Assembly (NCBI RefSeq): GCF_902859735.1
Contig: NZ_CADIJY010000002.1
Location: forward strand, 186,001-250,000
From: Achromobacter aegrifaciens
GTDB lineage: Bacteria; Pseudomonadota; Gammaproteobacteria; Burkholderiales; Burkholderiaceae_B
Direction of reading: 5' to 3'
DNA: 64,000 nt
The stretch's first letter is position 1. Each line of letters opens with the position of its first letter. The notes beneath the pieces are model-generated. The model saw only the letters and a list, made by a program, of their open reading frames with translations, was not told where the DNA came from and did not search any database. Shown here one piece after another: positions 54,331 to 62,061 of this stretch. The translations under genes were made by a program, and so were the position numbers.

Positions 54331-54894
54331 TTAATTGCTGCGGTAGTTGTTGGCTTCACGCTCGCCCGCCCACTTGCGCAGCGCGGCGATGAATTCGGGG
54401 CAGACATTGCCGTCCACCTGGCTGTCGATGATGACGCTGTTCTGCATGCGCATCACCACGGTGCATTCGTAGACCTTGGTGCGGTTGTTGTAATAGCCGT
54501 GGTTGGTGTTCTGGAAGACGGGGGTCGCGGCGCTGGTCGAGGTGGCCGGAATCATGCCCACCACCTGCTGGGAGGTGCCGGTCGAGACCCATTCCGTATA
54601 GGGCGCGGTCTGGTAGTCCGACCAGATGAGCTCCATCGTGTTGCCCACGCCGCGCTTCTTCGACGGTTCGCCCAGCGCCGTGATGGCGTCGCCGACCGGA
54701 CGGCCCTTCATGTTCTTGGCCACGTTCACGCTGGGCGAGAACGACAGCCCGGACGAAAAAATGTTGGTCAGCGAGGGCAGCGTGGAACTGCCGCCCGTGG
54801 GCATCGGCGCGCAGCCGGCCAAGGCGGCAAGGACCAGGGCCGCCGGCAGGGCGCGGCCCAGCAACCAGGTCGAACGGAGTCGCGATTTATTCAT
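54331..54894 (-). CDS. Lipoprotein of unknown function
   Basis: 187 residues from ATG 54892-54894. Lipobox LAGC around residue 28 (LVLAALAGCAPMPTG) follows a lipoprotein signal peptide. The mature part has SVNVAKNMKGRPVGDAITAL and GEPSKKRGVGNTMELIWSDY, the pattern of small SmpA/OmlA-like or DUF-type envelope lipoproteins in which a G-x-P-x-x turn follows a helix. Two late cysteines (YECTVVMRM and GNVCPEF) could form a disulfide. No function assigned. Confidence 0.78.
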   Translation of the reverse strand: MNKSRLRSTWLLGRALPAALVLAALAGCAPMPTGGSSTLPSLTNIFSSGLSFSPSVNVAKNMKGRPVGDAITALGEPSKKRGVGNTMELIWSDYQTAPYTEWVSTGTSQQVVGMIPATSTSAATPVFQNTNHGYYNNRTKVYECTVVMRMQNSVIIDSQVDGNVCPEFIAALRKWAGEREANNYRSN

Positions 54895-55265
54895 GCTGAG
54901 CCCTAGCTCCCTCAAAGATCCGGCGTGCCGGAACATAATTCAGCGGCCGCAAGATTTTGTCTTGTTTTAGTTTCGTTTCGTGACTAGTCGTATCGCGGCG
55001 CCCGAGCACTGGGCAGTGCGGCGTACACCTGCAGGCGGTCGTCTGACGCTGCGCTGCGAGGGCAGAATGTTAACGAAAAAATAGTGGCGCATCGGCTTTC
55101 TCCCGCTGAAAAATTGGTTACGTAATACCTGGAAACGTGAGAAAGCGGGGAGAGGAAGACAAACTGTAACGTGCTACGATCCGCGCGTTCTGCGCCCCGG
55201 GGGGCGCCTTGGCGATGGCAGATCGCGAGGCGCACGGCGCCACAACCACTGGATATTGCACACCC
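54895..55265. other. Gene-free intergenic region with small symmetric motifs
   Basis: 371 bases between divergent genes. It holds a TTACGTAA palindrome (55118-55125) within GGTTACGTAATACC, a possible -10 TACGAT (55175-55180) without a good -35, and a GC-rich inverted repeat GCGCCCC/GGGGCGC (55192-55207) in what would be the leader of the DUF4189 gene. No RNA gene or additional coding region recognised. Confidence 0.5.
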
Positions 55266-56111
55266 ATGATGCTCGCGCGATTGCTCGTTCAGTTCCGTTC
55301 CACCGTGGCCGCATTGGCCGGCGCAGGCGCGCTGGCGCTGGGCTTGGCTGCCCCAGCGGCGCACGCCGACACGCTGTACGGCGCCGTGGCCACCGACGAA
55401 GCGCACGCCAAGCTGTATTGGGTCATGCCCGAAACCTCCACCAAGGAAGCGCAGGACGCCGCGCTGGCCAAGTGCAACAAGGCCGGGGGCAAGGGCTGCA
55501 AGAGCGTCACCTCATTCTCTGACAGCTGCGTGGCATTCTCGCGCAATTCGCGCGGCGACCTGTTCTGGGGCGCCAGCGTGTCGTCGGAGGTCGCCGCGAA
55601 GAAGGCCATCCGCACCTGCACCAACGACAGCGCCGACGGCAAGTGCAAGCTTGCCGTCATGCCCCTGTGCGTCGGCCCGGGCTACAGCGAAGCCGACCTG
55701 AAGGCGCCCGACACCGCCACGCCCGCCCAGCTCGAAGCCCTGTCGGCCAAGCTGGATTCGCGCGGCTACTGGGGCTCCGTGGCTGAAAAGGACTCGGGCC
55801 AGCTGACCTATGCCGATGGCTATCCGAGCGAGAAGGAAGCGGTCGACGCCTTGCTCAAGTGGGAAGACTGCGTGGGCTGCCGCACGGTGCTCACCTATAC
55901 CGACACCTGCGTCGGCATGGCCTGGGGCAAGGGCAGCAAGGGCCGCGGCACCAGCTTTACCGCGAAGAATCCCGATCCGGTGGCCGCGCGCAACGAAGCG
56001 CGCGCCACCTGCGACGCCAAGAGCGGCGGCCTGACCTGCGTGGCCTTCGTGCGCTGCTCGGGGCGGGCTTATATCAGCGGTTACAAGGGCGAGGATGAGA
56101 AGGCGAATTAA
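55266..56111 (+). CDS. Exported DUF4189-domain protein (two domains)
   Basis: 281 residues from ATG 55266. Signal peptide ending about residue 34 (GLAAPAAHADT). Two DUF4189-like modules: YGAVATDEAHAKLYWVMPET to CKLAVMPLC, and YWGSVAEKDSGQLTYADGYP to TCVAFVRCSGRAY. Each contains paired cysteines (for example GGKGCKSVTSFSDSCVAFS, EDCVGCRTVLTYTDTCVGMA) suited to disulfides in the periplasm. The repeat suggests internal duplication. Function unknown; DUF4189 proteins are often secreted. Confidence 0.83.
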   Translation: MMLARLLVQFRSTVAALAGAGALALGLAAPAAHADTLYGAVATDEAHAKLYWVMPETSTKEAQDAALAKCNKAGGKGCKSVTSFSDSCVAFSRNSRGDLFWGASVSSEVAAKKAIRTCTNDSADGKCKLAVMPLCVGPGYSEADLKAPDTATPAQLEALSAKLDSRGYWGSVAEKDSGQLTYADGYPSEKEAVDALLKWEDCVGCRTVLTYTDTCVGMAWGKGSKGRGTSFTAKNPDPVAARNEARATCDAKSGGLTCVAFVRCSGRAYISGYKGEDEKAN

Positions 56112-56168
56112 GCCCCGGGGCCTGGAGGCCGTGGGGCGTCCAGGCATGTCATGCGGCGGCGCGTGGCG

Positions 56169-56834
56169 TCACTCTGCAAGACCGGCGAGCCGGTTGAACT
56201 CGGTGATGTGCGTGGTGCGCTCTTTGTCGGCCCGGTCTGCGGTGTGTTGCTTCAGGGCCTGCCCCAGCGGCATCAGCAATTTGTCGAGCGCATCCAGAGT
56301 CAGGCTCTCATCGCGGATCCGCTCCACGCGATCAAGATAGAGTTGATATCCCTCGGACGTGCTTGCGCCGCTGGCCGAGGCTTTCCATTTTCCATCCCTA
56401 GTGGCCAGGAGGCTGCGGCATAGTCCGATCTGGCCATGGGTCATGCCGCTGTCGATGGCCCAGAGCGCGCGCAGGGCGTGCTGGTCGTAGATGGGCCGGG
56501 ATGAATTCGCAAGATGCTTTGCGAACGCGTAGAAAACAACGTCGGTGGTCTTTGGCGCGCTGTTGGCATCGGCGACATATCCGACGAACGATCTATAGAC
56601 TTCCCACTTGCCCATTTTCCACAGCAGGGCCTCAGCCAGGGATTGCGGAGCGTCCTGCAAATCGGTGGGCCAGGCGTGGTTGGAAGGAAGCGCGGGAAAC
56701 CGGGCCACGTCGTATTCGTATCCGGCAGCGGCAAGCATGCCAGTCATCGAACTGACGATGCCGGCGCCGAGCCTGCCGGTGGTCAGCCGTTCGCGTAGCG
56801 AATGAATAATCTCTCGTAGATTGTTGCTTGTCAC
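56169..56834 (-). CDS. Unrecognised cytosolic protein
   Basis: 221 residues from GTG 56832-56834, without an obvious ribosome-binding site. No signal peptide or membrane helix. Helical overall, with LAEALLWKMGKWEVYRSFVG, YDQHALRALWAIDSGMTHGQ and SEGYQLYLDRVERIRDESLT. A pattern YDQHALRALWA recurs, as far as I recall, in small uncharacterised proteins of bacterial accessory regions. Base composition reads visibly less GC-rich than its neighbours, so horizontal transfer is possible. No partner gene adjoins. Confidence 0.65.
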   Translation of the reverse strand: MTSNNLREIIHSLRERLTTGRLGAGIVSSMTGMLAAAGYEYDVARFPALPSNHAWPTDLQDAPQSLAEALLWKMGKWEVYRSFVGYVADANSAPKTTDVVFYAFAKHLANSSRPIYDQHALRALWAIDSGMTHGQIGLCRSLLATRDGKWKASASGASTSEGYQLYLDRVERIRDESLTLDALDKLLMPLGQALKQHTADRADKERTTHITEFNRLAGLAE

Positions 56835-57135
56835 GGTCCGTGGGTGCCTGGAAATGGATGGCCAAAAGGAGCGGCGAAGCTGCGCTTGATCTATTGCTCA
56901 CACTACTGAAGTGCTTACGTGCAGCAAGGCTGCCTGCTTCAATATTCCAACCCGCTCCAGGTCGCGCCCCGCATTGTTCCAGCTTGCCGGAATGCCAAAT
57001 CCGTTCATCAATCAAGCGGTTTCAGCGTTAATCAGGCATTTGACATAGGATTTCGCTGCGCAGTTCCTGGGCTGGCTTCGATGTGCGGCGCTAAACTCGA
57101 AGGTGGTGGGTTTCTTGTCTTCAATGGAGTTTTTC
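56835..57135. other. Gene-free intergenic region
   Basis: 301 bases, relatively AT-rich. Contains TTGACA at 57040-57045 but no convincing -10 at the right distance. No coding, RNA or repeat feature recognised. Confidence 0.45.
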
Positions 57136-57603
57136 ATGAAAAAGTCCATACGCCCCTGTACCGCGACGCTTCTTTCCTTGTTCTGCCTGTGCGCCACCGC
57201 ACAGACGGTAACCCCGCTCAAAGGGCAATCGCCCCAAACCACCCAGCAGGACATCAGCGCATGCCAGGCCCTGGCAGGCAGCGGCGCCAGCACCAGCACG
57301 AACGATCCTAAATCCGGCGGACGGGTCCGTGGCGCCGCTGCGGGCGCGGCTGCGGGTGCGGCGGCAGCCAGCGTGCGCGGCAATCAGCACGAGGAGGTCT
57401 ACGACCGGATGAGCGACGATGCCAAGCAGCAGTACCGGCAGAACCAGGCGAAAGACGCGGCGGCGGCAGGGATGGTCGTGGGCGGTTCGCGGCAACGCCA
57501 GGACCGCCGCCAGGATCGCGCCGAAGCGTCGCAACAGAATGCGGCAGCGGCCTCTACATATAGCAATTGCATGCAGCAGCGCGGGTATCAAGTGGCGCCG
57601 TGA
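57136..57603 (+). CDS. Exported glycine-zipper-like protein
   Basis: 155 residues from ATG 57136, with GGAG 6-9 bases upstream. Signal peptide MKKSIRPCTATLLSLFCLCA ending TAQT. A small-residue zipper GGRVRGAAAGAAAGAAAASV and a second AAAAGMVVGGS segment resemble glycine-zipper membrane-inserting motifs; the C-terminus is Q/R-rich (RQRQDRRQDRAEASQQNAAA) and ends with a YSNCMQQRGY motif shared by many small exported proteins. Function unknown. The region just downstream carries the Fur-controlled fecI promoter. Confidence 0.75.
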   Translation: MKKSIRPCTATLLSLFCLCATAQTVTPLKGQSPQTTQQDISACQALAGSGASTSTNDPKSGGRVRGAAAGAAAGAAAASVRGNQHEEVYDRMSDDAKQQYRQNQAKDAAAAGMVVGGSRQRQDRRQDRAEASQQNAAAASTYSNCMQQRGYQVAP

Positions 57604-57645
57604 GGCGCGAGGGTTGACGGGTGAACGGGCTGGGGGTGCGCTGCA

Positions 57646-57674
57646 TTGCGACTGAGAATAAATCTCAGTACAAT
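57646..57674 (+). promoter_or_regulatory. Fur-controlled sigma-70 promoter of the fecI-type operon
   Basis: -35 TTGCGA (57646-57651), 17-base spacer, -10 TACAAT (57669-57674). The spacer holds TGAGAATAAATCTCA (57653-57667), matching the 7-1-7 Fur core at 11 of 14 defined positions. Fur bound there would exclude RNA polymerase when iron is sufficient. The start codon of the sigma factor follows 29 bases after the -10. Confidence 0.75.
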
Positions 57675-57702
57675 CCGGCCACTTTCAACCGACCCGCGCC
57701 GC

Positions 57703-58371
57703 ATGAGCCGCAACCCTTTGCTGGCGTCCGACACGACGCCCGCATCCGCCGACGACCAGAACGGAAATTCCAGCGCGATCGCCAAAGCCTATGCGCGCTG
57801 GCGCTTGCCGCTCATGCGCGGCCTGGCCCGCTTCAAGGGCAGCATCGGCAGCGCCGAGGACGCGCTGCACGATGGCGTCGTCAAATGGGTGGCGGCCAAT
57901 CCCGCGCTGGATTCTTCCGATGAGCAGGGCGCATACCTGCGCAGGACGGTATTGAACGGCGTGGCGGACGAATTCCGCGAGCGCAAGGCGGGGCGGCGCC
58001 TGCAGACCGTGTCGCTCGATGAAGCGGAAGAGGGCGTGCGGGTCCTGGCGGCGGGCGATGCTTCATGTCCCATGCGCGCTGCCGCGCATCAGCAACGGTT
58101 GGCGCGCCTGGGCGAGGCCTTGCAGGAACTCCCCGAACGCCAGCGCGAAGCCTTTGTGCTGAGCCGTTTCGATGGATTGACACAGGACGAAGTCGCCGCC
58201 CGCATGCAGATATCGCGGCGCATGGTGGTCAAGCATCTGGCGCGGGCAATCGCTTACTGCGAGGTCCGCGTGCACTATGCTACGGTTGCCCAGATGCAGC
58301 AATTGCATCGGCCCGCTGGCGATGACGCCGGCCTGGACAAGAACAACAATAGCGACTCCGCCTCGTCATGA
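57703..58371 (+). CDS. FecI-type ECF sigma factor for iron uptake
   Basis: 222 residues from ATG 57703. Sigma-2 region (YARWRLPLMRGLARFKGSIG, SAEDALHDGVVKWV) and sigma-4 region (LGEALQELPERQREAFVLSR, DGLTQDEVAARMQISRRMVV). It directs RNA polymerase to the adjacent TonB-receptor gene once released by FecR. Transcribed from a Fur-controlled promoter. It overlaps the FecR-type gene by 4 bases. The symbol fecI is withheld because the ligand is unknown. Confidence 0.93.
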   Translation: MSRNPLLASDTTPASADDQNGNSSAIAKAYARWRLPLMRGLARFKGSIGSAEDALHDGVVKWVAANPALDSSDEQGAYLRRTVLNGVADEFRERKAGRRLQTVSLDEAEEGVRVLAAGDASCPMRAAAHQQRLARLGEALQELPERQREAFVLSRFDGLTQDEVAARMQISRRMVVKHLARAIAYCEVRVHYATVAQMQQLHRPAGDDAGLDKNNNSDSASS

Positions 58372-59420
58372 CCGAACCGTCTTCCTCTGCCTCGCCGGAC
58401 ACGCTCGCCTTGCACGAAACGGCGGCTGAATGGCTGGTGCGTCGCCAGGACGCCAGCTGGTCGGACGCTGATGAGCAGGAATTGCATGCCTGGCTGGCCG
58501 CCCAGCCCGCGCATCGGCAGGCCTATTCGCGGGTATCGCGGACCTGGGATGATCTGTCGCAGGCGCCTCGCCCCGTCTTGGCCTGCGACGCGCAGGCGGC
58601 CAGCCGTCCATCCCCGCGCTTGCCGCGACGCGCCTCGCGGAAGGCCTCCACCCAGCCGCGTTTCTGGGGTGCGCTGCTGGGGCAACCCGTCTTTTCGAAG
58701 ACCTTCGCCGCCGCCTGTGCGGCGCTGGTCGTGGGCGGCGGCTACGGTTGGTATCGCTGGGACAACACGCCCGGTTATGTGTTGAGCGTGAACTCGGCGG
58801 CGGGAGAGGTGCGTCAGCTGGACCTGCCCGACGGCTCCCATGTCGCGCTGAATTTCGGCAGTACGCTGGAGGTCCGGTACTACCCGCGGCGCCGCGAGCT
58901 GGTGCTGAACCAGGGCGAAGGGTTCTTCGACGTGGCGCCGGATACCAGCCGTCCGTTCACCGTCGATGCACGGCAAAGCCGGATCACCGTGGTGGGCACG
59001 GCCTTCAATGTGCGCAACACCCCGGATCAGGTCGTCGTCAAGGTGTCGCACGGCCGTGTGCGTGTGCAGCCCGATCGCGACAAGGCCACGCCGGAATTGT
59101 CGCTGAACGCCGAGCAAGGCGTGACCGTGGATGCGCGAAACGCCACCTATCAGGCAGTGGCAGCGGTGCCGGACGGCGTGGGCGGGTGGCGCAATGGCCG
59201 TCTGGTGTACCGGCGCACGCCGCTGGGCGAAGTGGTCCAGGAAGTCGCGCAGTACCTAGGCAAGCCGGTGGCGCTGGCCAGCCCGGGCCTGAAGTCCCTG
59301 CCGGTCTCGGGCTTTGCCGCGACCAATGCGCCCGCCGCATTCCTGGAAGCCTTGCCGGATCTGCTCCCGGTGCAGGTCAAGCGCGCGCCCGACGGCGGCT
59401 ACCTGATCCTGGATCGCTGA
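58368..59420 (+). CDS. FecR-type anti-sigma/signal-transducing membrane protein
   Basis: 350 residues. Cytoplasmic DUF4880-type segment (TAAEWLVRRQDASWSDADEQ, LHAWLAAQPAHRQAYSRVS), one membrane helix about residues 105-123 (FAAACAALVVGGGYGWYRW), then the FecR periplasmic domain (GEVRQLDLPDGSHVALNFGS, VTVVGTAFNVR-like TVVGTAFNVRN) and a C-terminal STN-like domain (TPLGEVVQEVAQYLGKPVAL). It holds the sigma factor inactive until the transducing receptor contacts its periplasmic part. Confidence 0.94.
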   Translation: MTEPSSSASPDTLALHETAAEWLVRRQDASWSDADEQELHAWLAAQPAHRQAYSRVSRTWDDLSQAPRPVLACDAQAASRPSPRLPRRASRKASTQPRFWGALLGQPVFSKTFAAACAALVVGGGYGWYRWDNTPGYVLSVNSAAGEVRQLDLPDGSHVALNFGSTLEVRYYPRRRELVLNQGEGFFDVAPDTSRPFTVDARQSRITVVGTAFNVRNTPDQVVVKVSHGRVRVQPDRDKATPELSLNAEQGVTVDARNATYQAVAAVPDGVGGWRNGRLVYRRTPLGEVVQEVAQYLGKPVALASPGLKSLPVSGFAATNAPAAFLEALPDLLPVQVKRAPDGGYLILDR

Positions 59421-59540
59421 GCGTCCAGGCGTCTGCCTGAAAATTATTTTTATTCGCATGTGGTGTGCGGGTTCCCAATCCCGCCCCGGAATCCGTTTAC
59501 TCCCGCAAGGCCGGTAGCGGCCAACAACGATGGAGCGGGA

Positions 59541-62015
59541 ATGGGACGGGGATTGTTGAAGGGCGCGCTTGTTGGCGGCGCGTTGACGACGGGCATGCAG
59601 CTCAGGGCGATGCCGGCAATGGTGGCGGGCGCGCTGGCTGCGCTGGCATGGCCCGCTGCGGTGCATGCGCAGCCGCAAGCGTCGCAGGTGGATTTCAGCA
59701 TTCCGGCTCAGCCGCTGGAGCATGCCTTGAGGGTGTTTTCGGAGCAGTCCCGGCATCAGGTGCTGTTCGACGAGGCCGTGGTGGCGGGCAAACGCTCGCC
59801 AGCGGTCAACGGCCGTTACACGCCGCGGGAAGCGCTGGACCAGTTGCTGTCCGGTAGCAACGTGCGTGTGAACAGCGCCAGGCCGAATGTGTACACCTTG
59901 ACGGTGGTCGGGCAAGCCTCGGGCGATGCTGTCACGCTGCAGTCGGTGACAGTCACCGGCAGCGGCGTGGGCAATCCCACCACCGAAGGAACCGGCTCAT
60001 ACACGAGCGATGCCATCACGATCAGCAAGATGACACAGTCGGTCAAGGAGACGCCGCAATCGGTCAGCGTACTCACGCGCCAGCTGCTGGACGACAAGAA
60101 CCTGACCACGCTGGACGAGGCGCTGGCGCAGACCACCGGCGTGACCAAGACGGCAAGAAACTTCGGCAACCACAAGTTCTCGATCCGCGGCTTCACGGTG
60201 GACGACAGCAATTACCTGGTCGACGGCGTGGCCGGCGTGGTCTATGCCCCGGTGGGCTGGCTGCCCATCGACACCGCCGTCTTCGATCGGGTGGAGGTGC
60301 TGCGCGGCGCGGCCGGCTTGATGCTGGGCTCGGCGGATCCCAGCGGCGCGATCAACATGGTGCGCAAGCGTCCGCGCGGCGAAGGCCATTTCGAGGGCTC
60401 CACCACGGTGGGATCCTGGGACAACTACCGCATGGAACTCGATGGCGGCGGCCCGCTCAACGAGTCCGGCACGGTGCGCGGCCGCCTGGTGACCGCCTAT
60501 CAGGACCGCCATTACTTCTACGATGGCACGAAGTCGAAATCGCCCCTGGTCTACGGCGTGATCGACGCCGATCTCGGGCGCGACACGACGCTGACGTTCG
60601 GGGCGCGCCACCAGGCCACCGATACGGACGGCTATTGGTTGTTCGGCCTGCCGCGCTATACCGACGGCGGCGCGCTGGACGTTTCGCGCTCGACCTCGCT
60701 GATCCAGGATTGGAACCGGCAGAAGGGCCAGGTGAACGAAGTGTTCGCCGAAGCCGAGCACCGGCTCGACAAGGACTGGAAAGTGCGCCTGTCGCTCAAT
60801 CACACCGAGGTCGACCTGGATCAGCGCGTGGCCATTCCGGTCGGCGGCGTGGATCGGGCGACCGGCGTGGGTTCCAGCTTCTATACCATCTATTTCAACA
60901 ATGCGAGCGTGAAAAGCGATGGCATCGATCTGAACACCACGGGCAGTTTCCAGGCGCTGGGCGGCACGCACCAGATTCTGCTTGGCACCAGCTGGTCGCG
61001 CCAGCGCGTCAACCAGAAGTCGGCGAATCTGGACAGCGACTCGCCCATCAACGTGTACGACCCGGACCATTCCTCCATTCCTGAGCCCACGCGTCCAGCG
61101 TGGGGCAGCAAGGAAACGTCGCGTTTGGAGCAGACCAGCCTGTACGGCAGCATGCGCCTGCAATTGGCGGACCCGTTGCATTTGCTGCTGGGAGGCAAGT
61201 TCAGCTGGCTGAAGTACCGGTCCGACGATGGTCTGACGGGCGCGAGAACCCGGGACTATGAGCAGAAGCACGAATTCACGCCCTATGCCGGCCTGGTCTA
61301 CGACCTGGACCAGCAATGGTCGGTCTACACCAGTTATGCGGACACCTACCAGCCGCAGAGCACCTACGTAACGTCTTCGGGCAAGCCGCTGGACCCGTCC
61401 ATCGGCGCCAACTACGAGGCGGGGGTGAAGGGCGAACTCTACGACGGACGCTTGAACCTATCCGCAGCGGTATTCACCGTGAAGAAGTCCGGCATCGCAG
61501 TGGAGGACTTGTCTGCCCCCGGAAACTGCCCGGGTTCGCTGGCCTCGCCCAATTGCTATCGCAACGGCGGGACGCTGCGCAGCAAGGGCTTTGAACTGGA
61601 AGCCAGCGGGGAACTGTCGCCGGGTTGGCAAGTGATGGCCGGCTACACCTACGTCACCAGCCGCGACGACGAAGGCGAGACGATCAGCGCGGAAACCCCG
61701 CGCCATCTGTTCCGCCTGTCCACCACTTACCAGCTGCCGGGGCGCTGGAACGCCTTCAGCGTGGGCGGCGGCGTGTCGGCGCAAAGCGGCTACTCGTACA
61801 AGGCCTATGACGACATGTCGGTGCGGATGGGCGCGCCCGGCCGCGCGGTGTGGGACCTGCGCGCGGGCTATCGCATCAACAAACACTGGTCCGCCAGCCT
61901 GAACGTGGCGAACGTGTTCGACAAGGACTACTACGGCATGGTCAGCCAGATCCGGCGCGGCAACCACTACGGCGAGCCTCGCAACGTGATGCTGACCTTG
62001 CGGGGTACGCTGTGA
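59541..62015 (+). CDS. Transducing TonB-dependent siderophore receptor
   Basis: 824 residues from ATG 59541 (GGAGC upstream). After the signal peptide (ending PAAVHAQPQ) an N-terminal STN signalling domain (VDFSIPAQPLEHALRVFSEQ, RYTPREALDQLLSGS) shows it can signal to FecR. Plug domain: VTVTGSGVG TonB box area, VKETPQSVSVLTRQLLDDKN, SIRGFTVDDSNYLVDG, VEVLRGAAGLMLGSADPSGA. The barrel ends RNVMLTLRGTL, with a C-terminal hydrophobic residue. Resembles hydroxamate-type receptors (FoxA/FpvA class). The 120-base gap before it contains AT-rich AAAATTATTTTTATTC, a likely promoter read by the sigma factor. Confidence 0.93.
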   Translation: MGRGLLKGALVGGALTTGMQLRAMPAMVAGALAALAWPAAVHAQPQASQVDFSIPAQPLEHALRVFSEQSRHQVLFDEAVVAGKRSPAVNGRYTPREALDQLLSGSNVRVNSARPNVYTLTVVGQASGDAVTLQSVTVTGSGVGNPTTEGTGSYTSDAITISKMTQSVKETPQSVSVLTRQLLDDKNLTTLDEALAQTTGVTKTARNFGNHKFSIRGFTVDDSNYLVDGVAGVVYAPVGWLPIDTAVFDRVEVLRGAAGLMLGSADPSGAINMVRKRPRGEGHFEGSTTVGSWDNYRMELDGGGPLNESGTVRGRLVTAYQDRHYFYDGTKSKSPLVYGVIDADLGRDTTLTFGARHQATDTDGYWLFGLPRYTDGGALDVSRSTSLIQDWNRQKGQVNEVFAEAEHRLDKDWKVRLSLNHTEVDLDQRVAIPVGGVDRATGVGSSFYTIYFNNASVKSDGIDLNTTGSFQALGGTHQILLGTSWSRQRVNQKSANLDSDSPINVYDPDHSSIPEPTRPAWGSKETSRLEQTSLYGSMRLQLADPLHLLLGGKFSWLKYRSDDGLTGARTRDYEQKHEFTPYAGLVYDLDQQWSVYTSYADTYQPQSTYVTSSGKPLDPSIGANYEAGVKGELYDGRLNLSAAVFTVKKSGIAVEDLSAPGNCPGSLASPNCYRNGGTLRSKGFELEASGELSPGWQVMAGYTYVTSRDDEGETISAETPRHLFRLSTTYQLPGRWNAFSVGGGVSAQSGYSYKAYDDMSVRMGAPGRAVWDLRAGYRINKHWSASLNVANVFDKDYYGMVSQIRRGNHYGEPRNVMLTLRGTL

Positions 62016-62061
62016 CCGGCCGCGTGTCGGCCGATGATCACGGCGGCCTGCGGACCCGGTT

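Noticed and set aside
57040-57068. TTGACA at 57040 as promoter of the glycine-zipper gene
   Set aside because: No acceptable -10 hexamer at 16-18 bases downstream.
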